DNA from: Clostridia bacterium
GTDB taxonomy: Bacteria > Bacillota > Clostridia > Christensenellales > UBA1242
Direction: 5' to 3'
Length of the DNA: 64,000 bases
Assembly: GCA_900767715.1 (NCBI GenBank)
Contig: CAAGAD010000005.1
Span: 248,001-312,000 of the forward strand
The position numbers and the translations under genes are program-made. The notes under the pieces were generated by a model. That model made no database searches and was not told the origin of the DNA. It saw nothing but the letters and a program-made list of their open reading frames with translations. Below, one piece after another: positions 7,556 to 14,880 of this stretch; position 1 is the stretch's first letter, and each line of letters starts with the position of its first letter.

Positions 7556-8366
7556 AGTAAAACAAGAAATCAAGTTATCAAAGGCAATTATTAATGAATT
7601 GCCTTTTTTCGATTATGCCAAAGCACGCGCTCTAATTAATGCAAAGGACGCCAAAATAAACGGTGCGCGCGTCAAGGACGACGTCGTGCTTACGGCGGGC
7701 GATGTTGTGACAGTCTTTTATGAACAAAAACAAATGGCAAAGCATTACAATCTTGTATTTATAGACGACAATGTCATAGCAGTAGATAAGTTTGACAACA
7801 TTGAAACAATCAACTCGAAAGGCGACTCTCTTTATGATGAATTAAAGGCAGAATATGGCGAAATTTATGCCATTCATCGTCTAGACAGACGAACATCTGG
7901 ACTGGTTATTTTCGCTAGAAATAGGGTAGCAGAGAACGAACTCTTGACGGCGTTCAAAAATAGATTGTTGGACAAAAAATATCACGCGATTGTCAAAGGT
8001 CAGTTTAATTCTAGCCACGCAATACTCAAAAACTATTGCGTTAAAGACGCCAAAAATAGCATTGTGAAAGTAATAGATAAGCCGACACCAAATGCAGTGG
8101 AAATCATAACAGAATACAAAGTTATCAAAACAATCGGTAGTAATAGTTTAGTCGAAATTACACTACATACAGGTCGCACGCACCAAATTCGCGCTCATAT
8201 GGCGTACATCGGTCATCAAGTCATAGGTGACGGAAAATATGGCGTGGCAGACCGAAAAGATAGGTTAAGACTTGCGTCAGTAAGTTTAAAATTTGACTTA
8301 CCAAAAGACTACAAACTCAACTATCTAAATAATCAACCACTCAAAGTTAAAGCGTGGTTTGAATAA
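7536..8366 (+). CDS. RluA-family rRNA pseudouridine synthase
   Basis: Pseudouridine synthase of the RluA/RluC/RluD family, 276 aa. An N-terminal S4-like segment (LSKAIINELPFFDYAKARALINAKDAKING, about 14-45) is followed by the catalytic motif HRLDRRTSGLVIFARN, where the Asp of RLD is the nucleophile, and then the family C-terminal signature LHTGRTHQIRAHMAYIGHQVIGDGKYG. The exact target uridine cannot be told from sequence. It starts within the end of the endonuclease IV-like gene (20-nt overlap) and is the last gene of the operon, closed by a terminator 38 nt later. Confidence 0.9.
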   Translation: MNKKEFKVKQEIKLSKAIINELPFFDYAKARALINAKDAKINGARVKDDVVLTAGDVVTVFYEQKQMAKHYNLVFIDDNVIAVDKFDNIETINSKGDSLYDELKAEYGEIYAIHRLDRRTSGLVIFARNRVAENELLTAFKNRLLDKKYHAIVKGQFNSSHAILKNYCVKDAKNSIVKVIDKPTPNAVEIITEYKVIKTIGSNSLVEITLHTGRTHQIRAHMAYIGHQVIGDGKYGVADRKDRLRLASVSLKFDLPKDYKLNYLNNQPLKVKAWFE

Positions 8367-8403
8367 AATAACTACCGCACCAAGAAGAAGTGGGACGACA
8401 AAA

Positions 8404-8432
8404 AAGAGCACTCAAAATGCTCTTATTTTTTT
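8404..8432 (+). terminator. Terminator after the RluA-family gene
   Basis: Stem AAGAGCA/TGCTCTT with loop CTCAAAA, followed by ATTTTTTT. It ends just at the 3' end of the convergent tRNA-Tyr. Confidence 0.85.
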
Positions 8433-8517
8433 GGTGGATGGGAGTGGGTTCGAACCACCGTAGGCGAATGCCGACAGATTTACAGTCTGTTCCCTTTGGC
8501 CGCTTGGGTACCCATCC
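8432..8517 (-). tRNA. tRNA-Tyr (anticodon GTA)
   Basis: Class II tRNA with a long variable arm; acceptor GGATGGG/CCCATCC, anticodon stem-loop CAGACTGTAAATCTG with GTA, discriminator A and encoded CCA. Last tRNA of the - strand array. Confidence 0.95.
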
Positions 8518-8522
8518 ATAAT

Positions 8523-8597
8523 TGGAGCTAGTGAGAGGAATCGAACCTCCAACCTGCTGATTACAAGTCAGCTGCTCTACCGTTGAGCCACACTAGC
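8523..8597 (-). tRNA. tRNA-Thr (anticodon TGT)
   Basis: Acceptor GCTAGTG/CACTAGC, anticodon stem GCTGA/TCAGC with TGT in the loop, T arm GGAGG-TTCGATT-CCTCT, encoded CCA. It complements the CGT isoacceptor at 4211. Confidence 0.95.
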
Positions 8598-8639
8598 ATA
8601 TTGATGAATCCCGAAGCAGTGTAGTCCGTTTCAGGATAT

Positions 8640-8714
8640 TGGTGTCCCGAAGTGGAATCGAATCTCTTATTAGAGATTGACCTTGTGCGATAGTTCGCTT
8701 CCACATTCGTAACT
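8640..8714 (-). pseudogene. tRNA remnant (3' part identical to the adjacent tRNA-Phe)
   Basis: A stretch of exactly tRNA length whose last 23 nt on the - strand (8662 to 8640: T-arm 3' half, acceptor 3' strand and CCA) repeat those of tRNA-Phe at 8737-8715. The rest no longer folds: no D arm, no anticodon arm and no matching 5' acceptor strand. It is best read as a decayed tandem duplicate. The 23-bp direct repeats could alternatively be left by integration or excision at the tRNA 3' end. Confidence 0.6.
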
Positions 8715-8790
8715 TGGTGTCCCGAAGTGGAATCGAACCACCGACACAAGGATTTTCAGTCCTTTGCTCTACCGACTGAGCTATCGAGAC
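8715..8790 (-). tRNA. tRNA-Phe (anticodon GAA)
   Basis: Acceptor GTCTCGA/TCGGGAC (one G-T pair), D arm GCTC/GAGC, anticodon stem AAGGA/TCCTT with GAA, T arm GGTGG-TTCGATT-CCACT, encoded CCA. Confidence 0.95.
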
Positions 8791-8794
8791 ATAA

Positions 8795-8871
8795 TGGCGA
8801 TCCGGAAGAGACTTGATCTTTCGTCCTCTAGCGTGACAGGCTAGCGCTCTAACCAGCTGAGCTACCGGACC
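8795..8871 (-). tRNA. tRNA-Asp (anticodon GTC) with an atypical T arm
   Basis: Acceptor GGTCCGG/CCGGATC, D arm GCTC/GAGC, anticodon stem CTAGC/GCTAG with GTC, discriminator G (an Asp identity base), encoded CCA. The T arm is unusual: stem GAAAG/CTCTT has an A-C mismatch and a G-T pair, and the loop reads ATCAAGT, so position 54 is A instead of the near-universal T. Confidence 0.88.
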
Positions 8872-8908
8872 ATATTTTGTCATAATTTGTCATTAGAAGT
8901 TGTGAATC

Positions 8909-8985
8909 TGGTGGGCCTTCACGGACTTGAACCGCGGACCGACCGGTTATGAGCCGGTTGCTCTAACCAACTGAGCTAAAGGCCC
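8909..8985 (-). tRNA. tRNA-Met (anticodon CAT), probably elongator
   Basis: Acceptor GGGCCTT/AAGGCCC, anticodon stem ACCGG/CCGGT with CAT, T arm GCGG-TTCAAGT-CCGT, encoded CCA. The fully paired 5' end argues against the initiator. tRNA-Ile2 (lysidine-modified CAT) is a less likely alternative. Confidence 0.88.
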
Positions 8986-8994
8986 CCACAACTA

Positions 8995-9070
8995 TGGTCG
9001 GGGTGAAGAGACTCGAACTCCCAACCCCATGGTCCCAAACCACGTGCGCTACCAATTGCGCTACACCCCG
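8995..9070 (-). tRNA. tRNA-Pro (anticodon TGG)
   Basis: Acceptor CGGGGTG/CACCCCG, anticodon loop TTTGGGA with TGG, T arm GGGAG-TTCGAGT-CTCTT, encoded CCA. First gene of the tRNA array behind the promoter at 9088-9116. Confidence 0.95.
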
Positions 9071-9087
9071 ATATAGATGACTTTTCT

Positions 9088-9116
9088 AATATACTATAAA
9101 AAACACCTGCTGTCAA
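9088..9116 (-). promoter_or_regulatory. Promoter of the six-tRNA array
   Basis: On the - strand TTGACA, 17-bp spacer, TATATT, about 17 nt before the 5' end of tRNA-Pro. Confidence 0.8.
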
Positions 9117-9264
9117 CTATTTATTAAAACTTTTTTGATAAATATTTTTTTGATTTTTTTACCGATTATCTTTCAATAATTGCCATAAACAAACATATTT
9201 AGTCGTTTATTTTGGCAACCAAATTATTCCACTCTTGCTAACATTTAAGCAAGGAGGAAATGCA

Positions 9265-9576
9265 ATGAAAATCAAAAGCAAAATCATAAATAAAACGATG
9301 TATATATTGTTGTCTGGCGAACTTGACGAGCACTCTGCTGAATACACACGACGCGTTATGGACACATTATTTGACACCGAAAAGGGATTTCAACAAGTGA
9401 TAATAGATTTGAGCGAACTTAGTTTTATGGACAGCACGGGTGTGGGCGTTCTAATAGGAAGATACAAAAAACTTGCCAACAAGGCAATGCCGATATTCAT
9501 CAGCAATCCGTCCACCGTTGCCGAAAAAATATTTAATATGTCTGGGCTATACAATATTATGCCCAAAATTAGTTAG
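9265..9576 (+). CDS. spoIIAA: Anti-sigma F factor antagonist SpoIIAA
   Basis: STAS-domain anti-anti-sigma factor of the forespore switch. Unphosphorylated, it binds SpoIIAB and frees sigma F; SpoIIAB phosphorylates it and SpoIIE reactivates it. The phosphorylated serine is S57 in LSFMDSTGVGVL. At 103 aa it is slightly shorter than the usual 116. I chose ATG 9265 because it has a perfect AAGGAGGAAATGCA site; the upstream in-frame start at 9235 adds residues not seen in the family. First gene of the spoIIAA-spoIIAB-sigF operon, 8 nt before spoIIAB. No confident sigma-H or Spo0A site could be read in the AT-rich upstream region. Confidence 0.92.
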   Translation: MKIKSKIINKTMYILLSGELDEHSAEYTRRVMDTLFDTEKGFQQVIIDLSELSFMDSTGVGVLIGRYKKLANKAMPIFISNPSTVAEKIFNMSGLYNIMPKIS

Positions 9577-9584
9577 GAGATAGT

Positions 9585-10022
9585 ATGAAAAATAGTTTTG
9601 AAATGAAATTTAAATCATTGTCCGAAAATGAGAGTTTCGCGCGTGTGTGCGTGAGCGCATTTTGTTTGCCACTTGACCCAACGGTAGAAGAGTTAGATGA
9701 CATAAAGACAGTTGTGAGCGAAGCAGTGACCAACTGCATTGTCCACGCGTACAAGGGCACGGTCGGCACGATTACATTAAAATGCGAAATAGACGGCAAC
9801 CGCCTTACAATTTCTGTTAGTGACAATGGCGTCGGCATTGAAGACATTGAAAAGGCGCGCCAGCCATTCTTTACAACCTGTGCGGGCGACGAACGTAGTG
9901 GTATGGGTATCACTGTTATGGAAAGTTTTATGGACGAATTTGAGATTAACAACAACAAAAATGCGGGTGTGACAGTCAAGATGAGCAAGGTGTTTGAACA
10001 ACAATTAAAATCGGTGGTATAG
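9585..10022 (+). CDS. spoIIAB: Anti-sigma F factor / serine kinase SpoIIAB
   Basis: GHKL-fold ATPase that holds sigma F inactive and phosphorylates SpoIIAA. The N box EAVTNCIVHAY (catalytic/Mg-binding N50), the G1 box SDNGVGIED (D80) and a G2-type GMGITVMESFMDEF are present. The 145 aa length equals the family norm. It starts after AGGAGATAGT at the end of spoIIAA and ends 1 nt before sigF, a coupling expected to keep sigma and anti-sigma at matched amounts. Confidence 0.93.
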   Translation: MKNSFEMKFKSLSENESFARVCVSAFCLPLDPTVEELDDIKTVVSEAVTNCIVHAYKGTVGTITLKCEIDGNRLTISVSDNGVGIEDIEKARQPFFTTCAGDERSGMGITVMESFMDEFEINNNKNAGVTVKMSKVFEQQLKSVV

Positions 10023-10023
10023 A

Positions 10024-10752
10024 ATGCTCACGTACGACAACAATAATGAAACTATTGCTAGGGCACAAAACGGCGATGAGTTGGCAAAAGAAAAACTGTT
10101 GCAAGACAACTTTCCACTCATCAAAAGCGTGATTAGGCGATACAAGGACAGGGGCATTGAATACGATGATTTGTATCAACTGGGCTGTATGGGGTTTGTC
10201 AAGGCAATCAACAATTTTAAGCCCGAGTTCAATGTAAAATTTTCTACTTACGCTGTGCCGATGATTGCCGGCGAAGTAAAAAGATTTTTGCGCGATGACG
10301 GGGTTATAAAGGTGTCGCGCTCAATAAAAATGCTGGCTCGCCAAATAGGGCAATACATCGATTCTATGCGCAACCAAAACGGCGAATCACCCACAATTGA
10401 AGAGTTGAGCGCGCATTTTGGCGTGGAGCAAATCGACATCGTTATGGCGATTGAATCCACAAAAATGCCTATCTCAATTTGTACACCAGTTGAAGATGAC
10501 GATAGCAACAGCGCGGAAATGGGAGATTTTCTACTTTCCACCGGCAACGAGCAAGAAAATTACTCCAACAAAATATTTGTCAACGACATTTTGTGTTCCT
10601 TAAAACCGCGTGAGAGAAAAATCATCACTATGCGCTACTTTTTAGACAAAACACAGGCAGAAATCGCGCAAATGTTGGGCGTCAGCCAAGTTCAAGTGTC
10701 ACGCATTGAAAACAAAATTTTGGCTGAAATTCGCAAAAAAAATGCAAAATAG
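10024..10752 (+). CDS. sigF: Forespore RNA polymerase sigma-F factor
   Basis: First compartment-specific sigma factor of the forespore. Region 2 (ERDFPLIKSVIRRY-type helix, then DDLYQLGCMGFVKAINNF and VKFSTYAVPMIAGEVKRFLRDDG), region 3 (LAHQIG-like, SPTIEELSAHFGV) and region 4 (LKPRERKIITMRYFLDKTQAEIAQMLGVSQVQVSRIENKIL) are complete, 242 aa. Its neighbours SpoIIAA/AB identify it as sigma F rather than G. Its targets should include the spoVA genes located 2.2 kb downstream. Confidence 0.92.
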   Translation: MLTYDNNNETIARAQNGDELAKEKLLQDNFPLIKSVIRRYKDRGIEYDDLYQLGCMGFVKAINNFKPEFNVKFSTYAVPMIAGEVKRFLRDDGVIKVSRSIKMLARQIGQYIDSMRNQNGESPTIEELSAHFGVEQIDIVMAIESTKMPISICTPVEDDDSNSAEMGDFLLSTGNEQENYSNKIFVNDILCSLKPRERKIITMRYFLDKTQAEIAQMLGVSQVQVSRIENKILAEIRKKNAK

Positions 10753-10782
10753 ACCAAACATTTTCGTCTTTATTATTAAACA

Positions 10783-10812
10783 AAATTGAACACCGTTTAA
10801 GGTGTTCTTTTG
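10783..10812 (+). terminator. Terminator of the sigF operon
   Basis: Stem GAACACC/GGTGTTC, loop GTTTAA, followed by TTTTGTT. Confidence 0.8.
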
Positions 10813-10816
10813 TTCA

Positions 10817-10841
10817 TAAAAAAATACCCGTTAGGGTATCT
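10817..10841 (-). terminator. Terminator of the Asn-rich lipoprotein gene
   Basis: Stem ATACCC/GGGTAT with a 4-nt loop; the A run at 10817-10824 gives a U tract on the - strand. It stands tail to tail with the sigF terminator. Confidence 0.8.
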
Positions 10842-10842
10842 T

Positions 10843-12906
10843 TTATGCTCTTGCGCTAGAATTAATCTTTTTGCTGTCATTAATAAACGTTGTTGGACCA
10901 TTCGAGTTCACTGAGCCTTTGATAGTCGTGTTGTTGGTGCTTGTGTTTGGCTTGGAACTATCTGTCTTATCGGTTACAGCGTTTTTGTCCGTATCATTGT
11001 CTATCAATGGCATTTTGTTGTTGTATTGCGCCTCATCGTTCTTTTTAGTGTCGGCATTGTCGATTTTGATTGGGTTGACTGATCTTTCCGCGTCATTTGT
11101 TTTGTCCAAAAGCATTATGCCGTCATTATCAGTCTTATTTTCGGCAGTGTCATCAACCTTGACTTTGTTTGCGTTGTTTAGAATGGCATTGCCATTGTCT
11201 GCCTTATTTCTCATATATCTTTCAGCAGATGGAGGAGGGGTTTGATTGTTTAGCAAGGTATTTGCGCTAGAAGGCAAGTTTTGATTGCCATTCACCGCTC
11301 TGTTGCCACCAAGACCGCCTAAAGTGTTGTAATTGTAAGTGTTTACATTGTTTCTCACAGTTGGAATGTTGTAACTGTCTGTGTTCCTTACCACTTGACC
11401 GCGATTAGCAATGATATTGTTGTTCGCGTTGTTCAAAACGCCGTTATTTGTGTTGTTCACGCCGTCCAAATTGTCATTATTCTCATTATTTAGTCCATTA
11501 ATAGCGTTGCGATTGGCGTTATTTACCACACCATTGTTGGCAATTCTATTGTTTGAATTGGAATTGTTTACTACATTGTTATTAATTCCATTAGCATTGT
11601 TATTAGCCATATTTGAGTTGTATGGCATATTTGAGATGTTGCGACCACTATTAATTGGAATGTTTGTGTTGTGGTTGTTTAAGCCGTTTGTTGCGTTGTT
11701 TGTGCCATTCAATCCGTTGTTTACGCCATTATTTGCGTCCAAACCGTTATTGATGGCGCGATTGTTGTTCAAAGTGGAATCCATTGTGTCAATGTTTGGC
11801 ACAATTCTGCTAGTATTTCGGTTTGTGTTGTTCACCACACCAGAATTTGCGTTTTGATTGGCATTATTTAACGTGCTAGCATTTGAGTTGTTGTTTATCG
11901 TGTCATTGTTTGAGTCTGCAATGGTGTTATTTGTGTTGTTGGCAGGAGTCTTGGTAGTATTATTGTCTGTTGTGGGAGTTTGAAGAGAATCATCATCAAT
12001 TACCACGTTGCTGTCAGTGTCCTTGTTTGGCAAGTTGGTATTGCCTTTGTCGGCGTCTGTTAGAATGGAGTTGTTTATCATATCAAGCGTAGCAATTGCA
12101 TTTTCGAGTGCAGAAATCTGCGTGTCAATGCAGTTGAGCATATTGATATATTGTGCCGAGCGATAAACTTGGTTATCCATAATGGTTTGTGTACCAGTGA
12201 TGACCATATTGTTTTTGTAGAGTTCGTTTGAATTGTTGATTGTGTTTATAATGTTGCGAATGGTGAGCGCGTATTGATTAAGCGCATTTTGTTGGGCTTC
12301 GTTGAGGTTCTCATAGGCTTCCAAATTGTTGCGAGTGTTCTCAATTTGGGTCAGGAGTTGCTCTTTGAGTTCATTAAACTGTGCTTTGGCGAGAGAAACG
12401 TCATAAGCAATGCTATATAGGTTTTCGATGTTTTTAACCTTGTTGGCAACGACGCTTTCGTCACGCAATTCGCTATAACGTGGCGTGTAACTGCCGTCTG
12501 TGATGAAATAGTTGCCGTAAAATGTTGTTCCACGATTTGCATTGTTATTTGCGGTCGAATTTGTAGCGTTGTTTGTAATGTTTCTAGTTGCGCGGTTATT
12601 TCTTCGATAGGTGTCCACATTCTTGGTGATGAGTGGGCGAGTGTTGTTATCTCGAACGGTTGGTCCAATTTCGAGTACATTTGTACGCGCGTTGTATTTT
12701 GCGGTCACAGTGCTGTCACAAGCGGGGCATTCAAACTCATTGATAAAAAAGTCGCTAGCATTGCCCGCGATAGAGTTTCGCACACTTGTTTCCAAATTCA
12801 TAAGGTTTTTGTCTAACGAATTTATATTGGCGTTAGAGTTTGCACAACCCGCGGTCAAAACGCCCAATAGTGCCGTCATTGTAAATATTTTCAAAGTTTT
12901 GTTCAT
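10843..12906 (-). CDS. Large asparagine-rich lipoprotein of unknown function
   Basis: The 687 aa protein has a lipoprotein signal (MNKTLKIFTMTALLGV, then lipobox TAGC with C21 as the lipidated residue). A short conserved-looking part contains a CPAC pair (about 61-64). Residues about 155-300 look alpha-helical, possibly coiled coil (IENLYSIAYDVSLAKAQFNELKEQ). About 300-560 is extremely Asn-rich low complexity, with runs such as NNANGINNNVVNNSNSNN, and the tail is Asp/Lys/Asn-rich. It has a GGAGG site and its own terminator. It points against the flanking sporulation genes. I recognise no family. A sporulation-linked envelope or coat role is only suggested by its place between sigF and spoVAC. 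Confidence 0.75.
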   Translation of the reverse strand: MNKTLKIFTMTALLGVLTAGCANSNANINSLDKNLMNLETSVRNSIAGNASDFFINEFECPACDSTVTAKYNARTNVLEIGPTVRDNNTRPLITKNVDTYRRNNRATRNITNNATNSTANNNANRGTTFYGNYFITDGSYTPRYSELRDESVVANKVKNIENLYSIAYDVSLAKAQFNELKEQLLTQIENTRNNLEAYENLNEAQQNALNQYALTIRNIINTINNSNELYKNNMVITGTQTIMDNQVYRSAQYINMLNCIDTQISALENAIATLDMINNSILTDADKGNTNLPNKDTDSNVVIDDDSLQTPTTDNNTTKTPANNTNNTIADSNNDTINNNSNASTLNNANQNANSGVVNNTNRNTSRIVPNIDTMDSTLNNNRAINNGLDANNGVNNGLNGTNNATNGLNNHNTNIPINSGRNISNMPYNSNMANNNANGINNNVVNNSNSNNRIANNGVVNNANRNAINGLNNENNDNLDGVNNTNNGVLNNANNNIIANRGQVVRNTDSYNIPTVRNNVNTYNYNTLGGLGGNRAVNGNQNLPSSANTLLNNQTPPPSAERYMRNKADNGNAILNNANKVKVDDTAENKTDNDGIMLLDKTNDAERSVNPIKIDNADTKKNDEAQYNNKMPLIDNDTDKNAVTDKTDSSKPNTSTNNTTIKGSVNSNGPTTFINDSKKINSSARA

Positions 12907-12995
12907 AAATCCTCCAAATGATTTCTTGATTATTTTGTGACGAAAACAAAAAATTATTTATGTTTGAAAAATAAATTTATGGCAAACATTTCGGT

Positions 12996-13448
12996 ATGGA
13001 ACAAGAAAAGATTAAGAGAAATGAGAACTATAACGCCTATGTAGAGTCCAAGACACCAAAAACAAAGATGTTTGGCTCGCTAATGCGTGCCTACTTAACT
13101 GGCGGACTTATATGCGTATTCGGTCAAGGAGTGTACGACCTATACGCATACATTTGGCCAAACCTTAGTACGACACAACTGTCTAGTTATATGCTAATAA
13201 CTATTATCTTTTTGGCGTCATTATTTACGGCAATAGGTTTTTACGACAAGATTGGTGCGTTTGGTGGCGCGGGGTCGATTATTCCTATCACGGGCTTTTC
13301 AAACAGTATTACCAGTGCGGCGCTCGAATTTAAGCACGAAGGCATTGTGTTTGGCATTTGCGTAAAGATGTTTACGATAGCAGGACCAGTAATCGTACTT
13401 GGCGTGGCGGGCAGTGTCGTGGCGGGGTTGTTTGCCTTAATTATATAG
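12996..13448 (+). CDS. spoVAC: Stage V sporulation protein AC (DPA channel subunit)
   Basis: Membrane subunit of the SpoVA complex that moves Ca-dipicolinic acid into the forespore and releases it on germination. The 150 aa protein has the family features: basic N-terminus (RNENYNAYVESKTPKTK), LTGGLICVFGQGVYDLY, about five hydrophobic segments and the GAGSIIPITGFSNSI loop. It is followed by spoVAD after 9 nt. The start ATG 12996 has no clear Shine-Dalgarno. A weak forespore-sigma-like pattern (GTTTG about 14 bp before GGCAAACAT) lies directly upstream and would again leave almost no leader. Confidence 0.92.
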   Translation: MEQEKIKRNENYNAYVESKTPKTKMFGSLMRAYLTGGLICVFGQGVYDLYAYIWPNLSTTQLSSYMLITIIFLASLFTAIGFYDKIGAFGGAGSIIPITGFSNSITSAALEFKHEGIVFGICVKMFTIAGPVIVLGVAGSVVAGLFALII

Positions 13449-13457
13449 GAGAGAGAT

Positions 13458-14477
13458 ATGAAAAAGAATGTAAATGTTGACCAAGAGCAAAAGCAGACTA
13501 TAATCTTTAAAAATCCGCCTAAAATTATTGGTAATTATGCGCTAGTAGGACGAGCCGAGGGTAATGGCGCTTTTGGACCATATTTCCAGCAAGTTGAGCA
13601 AAACGACACCTTTGGACAGAATACTTACGAGAAGAGCGAACGAACCTTGCTAGAAAAGACTATTTTCGGCGCAATAAAATCTGCTGACCTTATGCCGTCG
13701 CAGATTGATGTGCTACTATCTGGCGACCTATTGAATCAAATTATCAGTTCGAGTTTTGCAGCACGAAAATTCGGCACGACCTTTATTGGACTATATGGAG
13801 CGTGCTCCACAATGGCAGAGAGTATTGCATTAGGCAGTTGTTTGCTTGACGCGGGGTATTTCAAAAACATTTGTTGTGCTACGGCGAGTCACTTTTCCAG
13901 CGCGGAAAGACAATATCGCTACCCGTTAGAACTGGGAAATCAACGTCCACCATATTCGCAATGGACAGTCACGGGCTCGGGCGGGTGTGTCTTGTCCACG
14001 GAAGGTAATGGACCACGCGTGACGGCGGTTACATTTGGTAAGGTAGTGGATTTCGGCGTTAAGGACGTGAACAATATGGGTGCAGCAATGGCACCAGCAG
14101 CAATGAGCACAATAGTTGCGCACCTAAAAGGCAGTAAGACCAAAGTGGAAGATTACGACCTAATAATAACGGGCGACCTTGGTAGGCTGGGGAGCGAAAT
14201 ACTACTCGACCTATTGGAAAAACACGATATATTCCTAGACAAGAGATATATGGACTGTGGTTGCGCAATGTATTGCAAAAAGCACAAAGTTTTTATGGGC
14301 GGAAGCGGAGCAGGTTGTAGCGCGTCAGTGCTCAATTCCTATGTAATGCAGAAAATTAAGGAAGGCGTTTATAAAAAGGTCTTGTTTGTGGCAACGGGAG
14401 CATTGCTTAGTACAACATCAAGTCAGCAAGGTGATTCTATTCCGTGCATAGCGCACGCAGTTGTGATTGAGGGGTAA
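13458..14477 (+). CDS. spoVAD: Stage V sporulation protein AD (DPA-binding)
   Basis: Thiolase-fold protein that binds dipicolinic acid and works with SpoVAC and SpoVAE at the inner spore membrane. Characteristic segments include ALVGRAEGNGAFGPYF, LLSGDLLNQIISSSFAAR, GLYGACSTMAESIALG, FSSAERQYRYPLELGNQRPP and GGSGAGCSASVL. The 339 aa length matches the Bacillus protein. The start is set by a GGAGAGAGAT site right after spoVAC. Confidence 0.95.
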   Translation: MKKNVNVDQEQKQTIIFKNPPKIIGNYALVGRAEGNGAFGPYFQQVEQNDTFGQNTYEKSERTLLEKTIFGAIKSADLMPSQIDVLLSGDLLNQIISSSFAARKFGTTFIGLYGACSTMAESIALGSCLLDAGYFKNICCATASHFSSAERQYRYPLELGNQRPPYSQWTVTGSGGCVLSTEGNGPRVTAVTFGKVVDFGVKDVNNMGAAMAPAAMSTIVAHLKGSKTKVEDYDLIITGDLGRLGSEILLDLLEKHDIFLDKRYMDCGCAMYCKKHKVFMGGSGAGCSASVLNSYVMQKIKEGVYKKVLFVATGALLSTTSSQQGDSIPCIAHAVVIEG

Positions 14478-14480
14478 AAT

Positions 14481-14849
14481 ATGCAAATTATGGATTATGT
14501 CTGGTCGTTTTTGATAGGCGGGTTTATATGTATGCTGGGGCAAATCTTGGTAGTACGCACCAAAATAACCACATCGCGCATACTCGTGCTCTATTTGATG
14601 ATTGGCATCTTGCTGGAAATCATTGGAGTATATCAGCCATTTAGAGATTTCGCCAAGGCGGGAGCAACAGTGCCTATCATTGGATTTGGTAGCACACTGG
14701 CAAAAGGCGCGATGACGGCGGTGAGAGAAATCGGCGTAATGGGTGCACTTTCTGGTGGACTGGAAGCCACGGCGGGCGGTATAACAGCCGCGATAGTATT
14801 CGCATTTGCGTTCGCGCTCATATTCCATAGCCGAACCAAAAAAATATAA
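14481..14849 (+). CDS. spoVAE: Stage V sporulation protein AE
   Basis: Small membrane subunit of the SpoVA DPA channel (about four hydrophobic segments, 122 aa), paralogous to SpoVAC. Typical motifs are FLIGGFICMLGQILV, AKAGATVPIIGFGSTLAKG and GALSGGLEATAGGITAAI. It starts 3 nt after spoVAD (GAGGGG site inside the spoVAD end) and closes the spoVACDE unit. SpoVAA, AB, AEa and AF are not present here, leaving the minimal three-gene version common in Clostridia. Confidence 0.94.
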   Translation: MQIMDYVWSFLIGGFICMLGQILVVRTKITTSRILVLYLMIGILLEIIGVYQPFRDFAKAGATVPIIGFGSTLAKGAMTAVREIGVMGALSGGLEATAGGITAAIVFAFAFALIFHSRTKKI

Positions 14850-14880
14850 TGTTTAGCATTTCTAACACATATATTATTAT

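Noticed and set aside
8561..8883. Two - strand reading frames (62 and 96 codons) over the tRNA array, with a repeated RFDSTSGHQ peptide
   Set aside because: They are translations of tRNA-Tyr/Thr/Phe/Asp sequences; the peptide repeat merely reflects the duplicated tRNA 3' end.
10871..11857. Hydrophobic + strand frames of 124 and 148 codons opposite the Asn-rich gene
   Set aside because: Asn codons (AAC/AAT) read as Val/Ile/Leu on the other strand, giving artificial Leu/Val-rich frames; no ribosome-binding sites.
14843..14875. Sigma-E promoter before yunB
   Set aside because: CATATATT fits the -10, but the -35-like AATATAA is 18 bp away, outside the usual spacing; kept only as a remark.
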